NCBI RefSeq assembly: GCF_027627575.1
Contig: NZ_CP114065.1
Span: 744,001-808,000, forward strand
Length of the DNA: 64,000 nucleotides
Direction of reading: 5' to 3'
DNA from: Kribbella sp. CA-293567
Lineage (GTDB): Bacteria; Actinomycetota; Actinomycetes; Propionibacteriales; Kribbellaceae
Position numbers and translations under genes: made by a program. Under the pieces are notes generated by a model. The model was given only the letters and a program-made list of their open reading frames with translations. It was not told the origin of the DNA and searched no databases. Positions 17,113 to 25,424 of the stretch are shown piece by piece (positions within the stretch are counted from its first letter, which is position 1; every line of letters begins with the position of its first letter).

Positions 17113-19194
17113 CTAGCTGATCGGGAGGGTGAAGGCGAGAAGCCCGCTGCCGGTGGCGTTGGTGATCCAGGGGCCCGCGCTGTTGTGGCCTTGGTAGGTG
17201 AGAGCAGTCACGCCCGTCGCAGGACCCGACAGGGTGACCACGAGCTTGCCGCCCGCCTGATAGGCCACTGACGTCACGGTGACCGCGGAACCGTCCACCC
17301 GGAAGTCGTCAGCAACTCCCGTGTCGACAGTCAGCACGTCAGCCGACCGAAGCTGTACTACGAGCTGCGATCCGCTGGCGGTCACCTTGGACGGGTTGGG
17401 CGGCGCTACTCCGGCTGTAGGTCCGCCGTACAGGTCCCTAGCCAGTACGGCGAACGTGTGGTCGCCCAGGTCGCGATAACCACCGAGGTACGCGTAGTGG
17501 CAGCCGTCATGGCCCGACAAGCCGTTGGTGGAGAGCACTGTCACCCCGGCGGTGTCGCCGAGATCCCGCTGGGCCTCACGGAGGTTCATGGCCGTCGTGT
17601 TGCCGCAGGGCGACGTACGGACCTGGTAGACGTAGTACCGGCTGCCGCCCGGGATGGCAGTGCCGAAGTCGGCTCGCCAGTCCTGCAGCAACGAGGTGAA
17701 GCCGCTGATGTGCACCGACGCGTTGTCGCTGTCGGACTCGCCCTGGTACCAGAGCACTCCGCGAACGTGGCCCATCACACCGGCACCCGACAGGCGTTGC
17801 CGAAGCCGGCCGTAGTTGGTGTCGAGGTCGTCGGGGTCGGCGTCGTTGCGCTGGAAGAAGTCGATCGGCCGGCCACCGTGGGCGCCGTTGACCAGTGCCA
17901 CCGGAACCTTGTAGGTGTCCACGATCCGCCGGCCCATCCGGACGGCCCACTGGCCGATCGAGCCGGACTGGTTGGTCACGTCGCCGGTGGCGTAGTGCCA
18001 GACCCGGTCGGCACCGGAGATGCTCGCGTCCGAGGTCGGTGAGCCGTAGCTGCGCAAGTACGGCGACTCCTCGCCGTTGGCGGCGCCGTTGTACTTCGCC
18101 GCCTCCGCGTTGGACTGCCCCTGCACCACGTAGACGTCACCGGAGACCACGGCTTCCCGCCGGGCCACCACCCGGTCGAAGCCGGGTCCGGTCGCGCGGA
18201 GCTCGAACGTGTACTCCTGCAGCCCGGCCTTGATCCTCGGGGTGAACCGGAACGTGCTCGAAGACGAGTTGAACGTCTCCGTGCGCCCGTTGCTGGTCAC
18301 CCGCAACTGCACCCGGCGTACGCGGGTGTCGGTGATCCGGCCGGCCACCGGCACGGTCGAACCGCCCCTGGAGTCCCTCGGGATCAGCTGCCGGTCCTGG
18401 GGAGACTCGGTCAGCGCGACGACCGCAGTACGGACGAAGGCGGTGAAGCGGCGCTGCGAGTAGCGGTTGGCGTTGTTGGCGAAGGTCCAGTCGGGCTGGC
18501 CGGACGGGTTCGTGCCGATACCGAGCGAGAGCATGCCGGCGTCCGACTCGGCGAACGTGTTGATCGCGAAGACCTGCTTGGCCGCGAGGCTCGACGGCCG
18601 GTCCGCGCCGATCTGGGCGACCTGGAAGGAGCCGTAGCCGAGTGGTGAGGTCGGGTTGTCGTCGACGTCGAAGGTGATCGGCGATGCGTTCGCGACCTGG
18701 GTGCTCGCACTTTCCTGGTACTGGTTCGGCCACATCTCCAGGTAGCCGGTCTGGCCGGTCCCGTTCGTCACGCCGGCGACGTTCGACCTGACGTCCAGGT
18801 CGCCGACCCGTTGCCGGACGAGTTCACCGGGCCGGGTCGGCAGGCCGATCCGGCCCGCTTCGGCGGAGAAGGGTTCCATCGCGGTCCAGACCCACTGCGG
18901 GCCGTCCGGTCCGTCGAGCTCCACGCAGTAGCCGACCCGGTCGAAGTTCGCGCCGATCTCGGCGGTCCGGTCGAGGCTGTACGGCGGCGTCGTGTTCAGG
19001 TAGCCGGCCCGCTCGGGCAGGTCCAGCTGCAGGACCGGGACGAAGCCGACGGCAGAGCTGTCACAACTGGTCGCGGCCGCCTGGCCGGAGGCGGTCGCGG
19101 CGGCGGGTGTCACCACCGCCTGCAGGGTGGCGGTGGTGGCGATCAGGGTGGTGACGACGGTGACGATCGAGCCGGCGTTGACGCGTCGAGGCAT
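17113..19194 (-). CDS. Secreted SGNH-hydrolase, sialate O-acetylesterase/CE6-like
   Basis: A 693-residue exported protein. Residues 1-36 form a signal peptide ending near TPAAATASG. A long N-terminal region of unknown fold (about 50-260) precedes an Ig-like segment and the esterase domain of the sialate O-acetylesterase type: VVQGQSNAEAAK (nucleophile Ser), LVNGAHGGRPIDFFQRN, GVLWYQGESDSDN and the late DGCHYAYLG (His). The C-terminal 90 residues are a beta-sandwich, SKVTASGSQLVVQL onward. The family removes acetyl groups from sialic acids or plant xylan and pectin. Neighbouring genes encode other secreted polysaccharide enzymes, which favours plant or cell-wall glycans. Confidence 0.85.
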   Translation of the reverse strand: MPRRVNAGSIVTVVTTLIATTATLQAVVTPAAATASGQAAATSCDSSAVGFVPVLQLDLPERAGYLNTTPPYSLDRTAEIGANFDRVGYCVELDGPDGPQWVWTAMEPFSAEAGRIGLPTRPGELVRQRVGDLDVRSNVAGVTNGTGQTGYLEMWPNQYQESASTQVANASPITFDVDDNPTSPLGYGSFQVAQIGADRPSSLAAKQVFAINTFAESDAGMLSLGIGTNPSGQPDWTFANNANRYSQRRFTAFVRTAVVALTESPQDRQLIPRDSRGGSTVPVAGRITDTRVRRVQLRVTSNGRTETFNSSSSTFRFTPRIKAGLQEYTFELRATGPGFDRVVARREAVVSGDVYVVQGQSNAEAAKYNGAANGEESPYLRSYGSPTSDASISGADRVWHYATGDVTNQSGSIGQWAVRMGRRIVDTYKVPVALVNGAHGGRPIDFFQRNDADPDDLDTNYGRLRQRLSGAGVMGHVRGVLWYQGESDSDNASVHISGFTSLLQDWRADFGTAIPGGSRYYVYQVRTSPCGNTTAMNLREAQRDLGDTAGVTVLSTNGLSGHDGCHYAYLGGYRDLGDHTFAVLARDLYGGPTAGVAPPNPSKVTASGSQLVVQLRSADVLTVDTGVADDFRVDGSAVTVTSVAYQAGGKLVVTLSGPATGVTALTYQGHNSAGPWITNATGSGLLAFTLPIS

Positions 19195-19262
19195 GGGCGG
19201 ACCTCCATGGGCGGGATGTCTCCACCATGGGTAGCGGTTCGCTCACCCTTCGTGCGAGCCTT

Positions 19263-19297
19263 CTGCGCCCAGCGGTCCTTTCCCTGCGCCCAGTGGT
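19263..19297. promoter_or_regulatory. Two 14-bp direct repeats upstream of the esterase gene
   Basis: CTGCGCCCAGCGGT (19263-19276) and CTGCGCCCAGTGGT (19284-19297) differ at one base and start exactly 21 bp apart, so they lie on the same DNA face. They are 69-103 bp upstream of the esterase start on the minus strand. They look like an activator or repressor site. Confidence 0.45.
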
Positions 19298-19346
19298 AGC
19301 CGCTCTCACTTTTGCCTGTGCCGGTGCGATTTCGTGGCGGACCTGA

Positions 19347-20480
19347 TCACCTTCTGCGGAGGAGTATCCCGCGGCTGCCGCGCTTGCGGAGGTACGCACG
19401 GCCGCCGACGATCGGCTCGACCCGCGGGAGGACCAGATCGAGCTCTTCCTCGATCGACCAGGCGCTCGGCCACACCTGCCGGGCCAGCCGGTCCGGCTCC
19501 ATCGACACGAACACGCGATCGGTCGGGAAACGGTCGAGCAGGGTCAGGTCCTGGCCGTAGTACAGCATCTCGATCAGCAGGTACGCCGACCCCGTCAGCC
19601 GCCGGGTGGTGGTGAGTTCCTCGAAGCTGTGCCGGTGGATCCGGACGTCACCCTCGACGGTGTCCCGCAGCCGGGCCAGGAAGTTGGCGTTCGGTTCGGT
19701 CGCGTCCACCGCGTAGCCGTCGTGCAGCAGCCGCCGGGTCAGCGCTCCTTCGCAGGCGCCGACCTCGATCACCCGCCCGGCCACCGGATCGAGATGCCCG
19801 CGCACCCAGGCCGCGGTCGCGTCCAGCCGCTCCAGCTCGTACGCCGAGGTCGCGAACTCCCACGGATCGGCGACCACCGCCGCGTTCGAGCTCAAGCTGC
19901 CCATCACCGCGAACAGCCGGGCCCGCTCGTCGGGACCGGAGTCGAAGAACCGCTCGACCGACTGGATCCGGCGGGTCGGCAGCGCGTTGTCGTCCTCCTC
20001 GCCGAGGCGGAGCAGGCTGGCGCAATGGGTGTTGACGAAGTCCAGCTTGGCGTCGACCAGCGGCTGTTCGAGCTGAACGTCCAGGTCGGTCCGCCACTGG
20101 AACCAGTGCGCGTCCCCGACCGCGTGCCGGACCGGTGCCCGCCGGATCGCGGCAGCCAGCTCGTACCCCCACTGCCCACGGCGCTCGCGGCTGTCGGCAG
20201 GGGAGTGGGTCCAGACCATCGCCGCGACATCGCCGGTCTCGAGCGCGATCGCGTCGGCGGCGCTGCCTGGTGAGAAGGGCTTTGCGCCGTCGCCGGAGGT
20301 TTGCAGCAGCCCTGCCAGCGGCGCCAGGCGGCCGGCGAGCGGGACGCCCGCCGGCAGCCGGAGATAGGCACCACGGTCGGCGATGACCAGATGCACTTCG
20401 CGGCCGGAGCCTGGATCTAGGACGGAGAGGAAGTCCAGTACGACATCCTCGGGACGCGAGACGGCAATGACGTCGATCAT
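19347..20480 (-). CDS. SAM-dependent methyltransferase with unassigned N-terminal domain
   Basis: A 377-residue protein. The C-terminal half is a NodS-like class I methyltransferase: VIEVGACEGALTRRLL (motif I), DATEPN (acidic end of strand 2) and LLIEMLYYGQDL (strand 4), ending in an RKRGSRGILLRRR basic tail. The N-terminal 200 residues contain HLVIADRGAYLRLP, VWTHSPADSRERRGQWG and LVDAKLDFVNTH; the TH-P-D-R pattern recalls PIG-L deacetylases, but the AHPDDE metal motif is absent and I cannot assign the domain. TAAACT ends 8 bases before the ATG without a ribosome site. The acceptor is unknown. Confidence 0.75.
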   Translation of the reverse strand: MIDVIAVSRPEDVVLDFLSVLDPGSGREVHLVIADRGAYLRLPAGVPLAGRLAPLAGLLQTSGDGAKPFSPGSAADAIALETGDVAAMVWTHSPADSRERRGQWGYELAAAIRRAPVRHAVGDAHWFQWRTDLDVQLEQPLVDAKLDFVNTHCASLLRLGEEDDNALPTRRIQSVERFFDSGPDERARLFAVMGSLSSNAAVVADPWEFATSAYELERLDATAAWVRGHLDPVAGRVIEVGACEGALTRRLLHDGYAVDATEPNANFLARLRDTVEGDVRIHRHSFEELTTTRRLTGSAYLLIEMLYYGQDLTLLDRFPTDRVFVSMEPDRLARQVWPSAWSIEEELDLVLPRVEPIVGGRAYLRKRGSRGILLRRR

Positions 20481-20568
20481 CGGAGCCCAGTTTACGCAAG
20501 AAGTCTACGAAAAGCCGGGTGGCGCGTGTCGCGTGGTGACCGCCTGGTGCTGGAATCCCTGCCTGAGG

Positions 20569-21270
20569 TCAGTTCCTGAGCTCGGCGTAGACGTCGGCGA
20601 GCTCGCCGGCCGTGGCGGCCTTGGCCCACCGGGCGGTGCCGTCGGCCAGTACTTCGTGCTGACCGGTCTCGATCCCGTCCAGCGCCGCCTTGGCGATGTC
20701 GGCCGGACTCTCCTTGGCGTCCGTCACGCCGGTGGTCATGTCGGTGTCGACGTAGCCCATGTGCAGGCCGGTCACGCCGATGCCGCGGTCGAGAAGCTCC
20801 AGCCGCAGTGCGTTGGTCTGCGACCACAGGGCGGCCTTCGTCGCGGAGTACGCGCCGTGCCGGGCGACCCAGGACAGCGCCGAGTGCGCGTTCAGCAGGT
20901 GGCCGCCGCCGTTGCTCTCGATCACCGGGACGAACGCGCGAGTCAGGTTCAGTGGACCGAAGAAGTTGACGTCGAAGACCTCGCGGATCGCCTCCAGCGG
21001 CACGTCGAGGTAGGTGTCCGGCGAGCTGCCGCCGGCGTTGTTGATCAGCACCGTGACGTCGGGCGCCGCGGCGACCAGTGCGTCGATCGAGGCCTGATCG
21101 GTCACCTCGAGCGGCAGTGTGACGACGCGGGGGTCGCTGCTGGGCTGCGGGGCGCGTGCGGTGGCGTAGACCTTCTTGACGCCGCGGGTGAGCAGATCCG
21201 CGACGAGCGCCTTGCCGATGCCGCGGTTGCCGCCGGTGACGAGCACCACGGCGCCTTCGAGGGTGGTCAT
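20569..21270 (-). CDS. Short-chain dehydrogenase/reductase
   Basis: A 233-residue classical SDR. The dinucleotide motif is TGGNRGIG (12-19), structural motif NNAG (77-80), and the catalytic residues are Ser130, Tyr141 and Lys145 (YSATK). Substrate cannot be read. It is divergent from a TetR regulator, with two copies of AAACCGnTCTGTTT between them; the regulator almost certainly controls it. The ribosome site is CAGGAG, 5 bases before the ATG. Confidence 0.93.
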   Translation of the reverse strand: MTTLEGAVVLVTGGNRGIGKALVADLLTRGVKKVYATARAPQPSSDPRVVTLPLEVTDQASIDALVAAAPDVTVLINNAGGSSPDTYLDVPLEAIREVFDVNFFGPLNLTRAFVPVIESNGGGHLLNAHSALSWVARHGAYSATKAALWSQTNALRLELLDRGIGVTGLHMGYVDTDMTTGVTDAKESPADIAKAALDGIETGQHEVLADGTARWAKAATAGELADVYAELRN

Positions 21271-21296
21271 GAGAACTCCTGGAGATCGTGAGGGGG

Positions 21297-21333
21297 AAAC
21301 CGTTCTGTTTCCACACTGTAAACCGATCTGTTT
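21297..21333. promoter_or_regulatory. Duplicated TetR-type operator
   Basis: AAACCGTTCTGTTT (21297-21310) and AAACCGATCTGTTT (21320-21333) are two near-palindromic 14-mers starting 23 bp apart between the SDR and TetR genes. The arrangement is typical of TetR-family self-regulated operators. TACGCT (21354-21359) just downstream is the likely -10 of the regulator gene. Confidence 0.65.
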
Positions 21334-21365
21334 TCAAGTGCAAGCCGAGCCGGTACGCTCGAAAC

Positions 21366-21956
21366 ATGAACTCCCAGGCGACACCCCGCGAGCGGCTGCT
21401 GGACGCGGCGGGCGAACTCTTCTACCGAGACGGCGTGCACGTGGGCGTGGACGCGCTCTGCAAGGCGGCCGGTGTCTCGAAGAAGTCGATGTACCAGTTG
21501 TTCCGCTCGAAGGACGAGCTGATCGCCGAGAGCCTCGCCAGCGTGGGACCGGCATACCAGCAGGCGCTGGAGCCCGGGATCGACGACGGCGCGACGCCGC
21601 GGGAGCGGATCCTGGCGGTCTTCGAGAAGCAGGACCGGCTGGCCGCGAACGGCGAGTTCTTCGGTTGCCCGTTCGTCAGCACGGCGGTCGAGCTGAAGAA
21701 CCCGGAGCACCCGGGCAGTGTGGTCGCGCGGCACTTCAAGCAGCGGCTGACCGACTTCTTCCTCGGCGAACTCGTGGCCGCGGGGGTCGACGACCCCGAG
21801 GCGATGGCGGTGCAGCTCACGATGACCTTCGACGGCGCGAGCGCCCGGGCCGTCGTACGGGCCCAGGCGCTCGGCGGTGTCGGGATCAAGATGGCTGCGA
21901 CTCTGCTGGACGCGGCCGGCGTACGGGCTGCCGAGTTAGCCGGCCAGGCCCGCTAG
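21366..21956 (+). CDS. TetR/AcrR family regulator
   Basis: A 196-residue repressor. The helix-turn-helix lies in residues about 9-55: ERLLDAAGELFYRDGVHVGV, then CKAAGVSKKSMYQLFRSKDEL. The C-terminal ligand-binding domain includes the NGEFFGCPFVSTAVEL motif of the subgroup often paired with SDR enzymes. Divergent from such an SDR, with a duplicated operator between. The ATG is 6 bases after TACGCT with no ribosome site, so leaderless. Its last 21 bases overlap the end of the convergent GH105 gene. Confidence 0.92.
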   Translation: MNSQATPRERLLDAAGELFYRDGVHVGVDALCKAAGVSKKSMYQLFRSKDELIAESLASVGPAYQQALEPGIDDGATPRERILAVFEKQDRLAANGEFFGCPFVSTAVELKNPEHPGSVVARHFKQRLTDFFLGELVAAGVDDPEAMAVQLTMTFDGASARAVVRAQALGGVGIKMAATLLDAAGVRAAELAGQAR

Positions 21957-23051
21957 TTCGGAGCCGGCCAGCAGGAAGGCGCCGACACCGAAGTCGGCGG
22001 TGGACTGGTAGTTGACCGGTTGGCTCGACTCCGGCCGGTCCCCGACCTTCTGCACATAGCCGAGGAAACCGTCCGGGTGAACGGCGGTCTGGGCCATTCC
22101 GTTCCACGCCCGTGCCGCCATCGGGAGATGGGTGACCGCGGGCACCAGGCCGGCTTTGACCGCGTACGCCGTGGCGTAGGCGAAGAACGCGGTGCCACTC
22201 GTCTCCGGGCCGGGAAGGTGTTGCGGGTCGCCGAGATTGACGTTCCAGAACCCGTCGGGCCGCTGGATCGGCCGCAACGCAGTCACCAGTTGCGTGAGCG
22301 TACTGCGGTACTCGGCGACGTTCGGCTGGTCGGCGGGCAGCGCCTTCAGCGTTTTCACGTGACCGGCGGCCACCCAGCCGTTGCCCCGCGACCAGAGCAC
22401 CGGCTTGCCGTTCGGTGAGACGATCTTGCCAGGCAGGAACCGGTCGTCGCGGTACCAGAGTCCGCTCGACGCGACGTACAGGCCGCGCCTGAGTTTGGTG
22501 TCGCGGTACAGCTGGTGCAGCTTCGTCCAGTACGCCGGATCGCGGCGTAGGCGGCCGATCCGGGCGAACGGCGGCATCGCCATGTGCAGGGCATCGTCCC
22601 ACCACCAGTCATCGATCTTGCTGCTGGCAACCATTCTTCGCAGCGTCTCCGTTGCCGCAGTCAACTTGTTCGCCGAGGGCTCGAGTTCGTGGAGATCCAG
22701 GTAGACCTGGATGGCGTTGTGGTTGTCGGCGTGCCGGGTAGCGACGCCTTCGCGGATTCCGTAGGCATGCCGCTCGGCCCAGCTGCGGGTGTAGTCGAGA
22801 TAGCGGCGTTCGCCGGTCAGGCGGTAGGCGGCCATCAGACCGCTGAAGAAGGTCGCCCGGGCCCAGCCGTTGTCACCGGACTGGGGGTGAGTGGCGATCC
22901 ACTGGTCCGCGACCCGGCGGACCAGCGTCACGATCTGGGCGCGACCAGGGAGCGGATCGGAGGGTGGCGTCGCGGCGGACGCGGTGACGGAGGGTAGTGC
23001 CGGGGCGGCCAGAACGGCGGTTCCCAAACTCAGGAAATGACGTCGTTTCAT
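21936..23051 (-). CDS. Secreted glycoside hydrolase family 105/88 (unsaturated glucuronyl/galacturonyl hydrolase)
   Basis: A 371-residue (alpha/alpha)6-barrel protein with a twin-arginine signal (KRRHFLSLG, cleavage near SASAATPP). Family strings include GDNGWARATFFSGLMAAYR, ADNHNAIQVYLDL, IDDWWWDDALHMAMP (catalytic Asp region), SPNGKPVLWSRGNGWVAAG and GPETSGTAFFAYA. These enzymes remove unsaturated uronic acids left by polysaccharide lyases, usually on rhamnogalacturonan. It is divergent from an alginate-lyase-family gene, which would supply such ends. The start ATG 23051 is preceded by GAGG at 9 bases. Confidence 0.93.
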   Translation of the reverse strand: MKRRHFLSLGTAVLAAPALPSVTASAATPPSDPLPGRAQIVTLVRRVADQWIATHPQSGDNGWARATFFSGLMAAYRLTGERRYLDYTRSWAERHAYGIREGVATRHADNHNAIQVYLDLHELEPSANKLTAATETLRRMVASSKIDDWWWDDALHMAMPPFARIGRLRRDPAYWTKLHQLYRDTKLRRGLYVASSGLWYRDDRFLPGKIVSPNGKPVLWSRGNGWVAAGHVKTLKALPADQPNVAEYRSTLTQLVTALRPIQRPDGFWNVNLGDPQHLPGPETSGTAFFAYATAYAVKAGLVPAVTHLPMAARAWNGMAQTAVHPDGFLGYVQKVGDRPESSQPVNYQSTADFGVGAFLLAGSELAGLAG

Positions 23052-23231
23052 GGGACAAGACCTCGCATTGTTCCATCGGGGACGGGACAAATCAGATTTC
23101 TGTTCCAGGTGAAGTTATTGCTGGTTTGGATATTGACGCCTTCACCCTCTGTCGTCAAACTTCCGAAAAGACTCTGCGGTAGTGGGGGGAATCGCAGCGT
23201 CACACCGCCCCCGCACGCAAGGAATCCGCCC
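23052..23231. promoter_or_regulatory. AT-richer divergent promoter region of two polysaccharide genes
   Basis: The 180 bp between the GH105 and lyase-family starts is markedly less GC-rich than its surroundings (for example AAATCAGATTTCTG near 23089 and GAAGTTATTGCTGG near 23110). It probably carries both promoters and shared control sites. I find no clear palindrome to name. Confidence 0.45.
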
Positions 23232-24464
23232 ATGAAGAAAGCTCTGAAGAAGAAGGCGCTGCTTCCAGCGGTCGCCGCTACCTGTGCCGCCTTGATGGTC
23301 AGCACCCTGATCGGTCCGGCCGTAGCCGCTCCCAAGGCGGATACCGCGCCGGCCGTAGTTCAGGCGCCCTTGGCGCCCGGCACGTTCACCCACCCCGGCG
23401 TCGGGGTCAGCCGCGCGCAACTGGACTTCGTCCGCGCCAAGGTGAACGCCGGGGCGCAGCCCTGGACCAACGCGTTCAACCAGGCCAGGAACAGCACCTA
23501 CGGCTCACTGAGCCGGACGCCGAAACCGCGTGCGGTGGTCGAGTGCGGGTCGTACTCGAACCCCGACCTCGGCTGCCGGGACGAGCGCGGCGACGCGATC
23601 GCGGCGTACACGACCGCGCTGATCTGGTACATCACCCGGGACGACCGCTATGCGCAGAAGTCGATCCAGTTGATGGACGCCTGGTCGAACACCATCCGCG
23701 ACCACACCAACAGCAACGCGCCGCTGCAGACCGCCTGGTCGGCCTCGTCATGGCCAAAGGCCGCCGAGCTCATCAAGCACGTCTACGGCAACTGGCCGAA
23801 CGCGGGCCGGTTCGGCACGATGCTGCGCAACGTCTACCTGCCCGAGATCATCAACGGCTCGAACTCCAACGGGAACTGGGAGTTGAGCATGACCGAGGCG
23901 ATCCAGGGCATCGGGGTCTTCCTCGACGACGCTGCGGTCTACGACAAGGCGATCTCGCTGTTCCGGGTCCGTACGCCGGCCTTCGTGTACCTGGAGTCCG
24001 ACGGCCCGTTGCCGAGGACCAAGCCGAGCCAGAACCTCAACACCCGCGACAAGATCGTCGCCTACTGGCAGGGGCAGGGCACCTTCGTCAACGGCCTGAC
24101 CCAGGAGACCTGCCGCGACTTCGTGCACACCGGCTACGGCATCTCGGCGATCTCCCACGTGCTGGAGACCTCACGGATCCAGGGCATCGACCTGTACCCC
24201 GAGTTCGGCGCCCGGCTGCAGCACGCGCTCGGGTTCCAGTCCCGCTACGAGCGCAACCTCGAGGCCGTCCCGTCCTGGCTCTGCAACGGCAGCCTCAAGC
24301 GCGGCCTCGGTCCGATCACCGAGGTCGGCTACAACGCCCTGCACACCCGCCTGGGCATCGGCATGGCCAATACCCAGGCCCTGACCGAGTCCCGCCGCCC
24401 GGCCGGCACCAACGATCTCTTCGTGGCCTGGGAGACCCTCACCCACGCCGAGAACCCGAGCTGA
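23232..24464 (+). CDS. Secreted alginate-lyase-family protein
   Basis: A 410-residue exported protein of the alginate_lyase (all-alpha toroid) superfamily. A signal peptide MKKALKKKALLPAVAATCAA... ends near VAAPKA. The mature part contains FTHPGVGVSRAQLDFVRAKV, GDAIAAYTTALIWYITRDDRYA, LQTAWSASSWPKAAELI, NGNWELSMTEAIQGIGVF (Asn/Trp and catalytic region) and ETCRDFVHTGYGISA. It probably cleaves a uronic-acid polymer by beta-elimination; substrate is not certain to be alginate. The divergent GH105 would process the unsaturated ends. AAGGA precedes the ATG by 9 bases. Confidence 0.88.
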   Translation: MKKALKKKALLPAVAATCAALMVSTLIGPAVAAPKADTAPAVVQAPLAPGTFTHPGVGVSRAQLDFVRAKVNAGAQPWTNAFNQARNSTYGSLSRTPKPRAVVECGSYSNPDLGCRDERGDAIAAYTTALIWYITRDDRYAQKSIQLMDAWSNTIRDHTNSNAPLQTAWSASSWPKAAELIKHVYGNWPNAGRFGTMLRNVYLPEIINGSNSNGNWELSMTEAIQGIGVFLDDAAVYDKAISLFRVRTPAFVYLESDGPLPRTKPSQNLNTRDKIVAYWQGQGTFVNGLTQETCRDFVHTGYGISAISHVLETSRIQGIDLYPEFGARLQHALGFQSRYERNLEAVPSWLCNGSLKRGLGPITEVGYNALHTRLGIGMANTQALTESRRPAGTNDLFVAWETLTHAENPS

Positions 24465-24467
24465 CCT

Positions 24468-25304
24468 TCACTCCATCGGTTCGCCGCGCTTCCAGTAACC
24501 CTGGAAGGAGACGGCGGACTTGGGAAGACCGACCTGGTTGACCAGGTGCCGGCGGATCTGCTTGATCATGGCGGATTCGCCGGCCACCCAGGCGAAGTCG
24601 ACGTCGCGGGCGAGCGACGCTGCTTCGAGGGCCTCGGGCAACGACTTCGGAGTGCCCTCGGGCGCTCCGGCGTGCGGGAGCCAGGTGATGTCCACCCGGC
24701 CGAGGCTCGGCAGCGAGCGGATGTCGCGGATGTCGGGGACCTCCACGAAGACAGTCGCCCGGACGTCGGCCGGCAGCTGCTCCAGGATGCCGGCCAGGGC
24801 CGGCAGTGCCGTCTCGTCGGCGATCAGCACGCGGTGCAGACTCGTTGCCGGAGGCACGTAGTCGACGCCGGAGTTGAGCAGGCCCTTGGTGCTGCCGGTG
24901 TCGACGGCGAAGGGCAGGATCAAGCCGATCTGGTCGCCCAGCGCGGCTTCGCTGACCCAGGCCGACGCGGGCCCGTTCACGCCGTGCAGGACGAACTCGA
25001 TGTCCAGCTCCGCGACCGCCGGCCGGAGCGCGCGCACCGTGTAGGTGCGCATCACGGACCGCTCCTCGACCGGCTGCGCGCACCAGCCGGCGTACCAGTC
25101 CTTGCCGACCGGCAGTCGCAGTTCGCTGCCGTTGGGCGGCGGGAGCAGGATCTTGATCCGCTGGTCCGGACCGGCGGTGACCGCGTCCCCGAGCCGGGGG
25201 CCGGTGAAGGTGACCCGGCGCAGGTGCGGGCTGACATCGTCGATCGCCGCGACGGTGCCGAACACGGAGTCGAAGTCGATCGGGCGTTCGAGGATGGACG
25301 TCAT
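24468..25304 (-). CDS. Siderophore-interacting protein (ferric-siderophore reductase)
   Basis: A 278-residue FAD/NAD(P)H flavoprotein of the ViuB/SIP family that reduces Fe(III)-siderophore in the cytoplasm. Seen motifs: SPHLRRVTFTG (FAD domain), MRTYTVRAL (flavin-binding RxYTxR), GPASAWVSEAALGD, VLIADETALPALAGILEQLP and the C-terminal FAWVAGESAMIKQIRRHL and YWKRGE. GGAGA lies 7 bases before the ATG at 25304. It is divergent from a ferric-siderophore permease operon and shares an iron box with it. The end abuts the lyase gene by only 3 bases. Confidence 0.94.
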   Translation of the reverse strand: MTSILERPIDFDSVFGTVAAIDDVSPHLRRVTFTGPRLGDAVTAGPDQRIKILLPPPNGSELRLPVGKDWYAGWCAQPVEERSVMRTYTVRALRPAVAELDIEFVLHGVNGPASAWVSEAALGDQIGLILPFAVDTGSTKGLLNSGVDYVPPATSLHRVLIADETALPALAGILEQLPADVRATVFVEVPDIRDIRSLPSLGRVDITWLPHAGAPEGTPKSLPEALEAASLARDVDFAWVAGESAMIKQIRRHLVNQVGLPKSAVSFQGYWKRGEPME

Positions 25305-25387
25305 GGCGGCGTCTCCGTCAGGAAAGTAGTGACAAAGCAGGGGTTCAGGTGCGAGTCGGCGGACCTGCGGGTTATGGTGAAGCACCT

Positions 25388-25406
25388 AGAGGTTAGCCTT
25401 ACCTAA
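25388..25406. promoter_or_regulatory. Iron box (DmdR/IdeR-type operator)
   Basis: The 19-mer AGAGGTTAGCCTTACCTAA matches the consensus TTAGGTTAGGCTAACCTAA at 15 of 19 positions by my alignment. It lies between the divergent siderophore reductase and permease genes, 19 bp before the latter's ATG, where an iron-loaded repressor would block transcription. Confidence 0.8.
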
Positions 25407-25424
25407 GAGGATCCCCCAAGTCCC

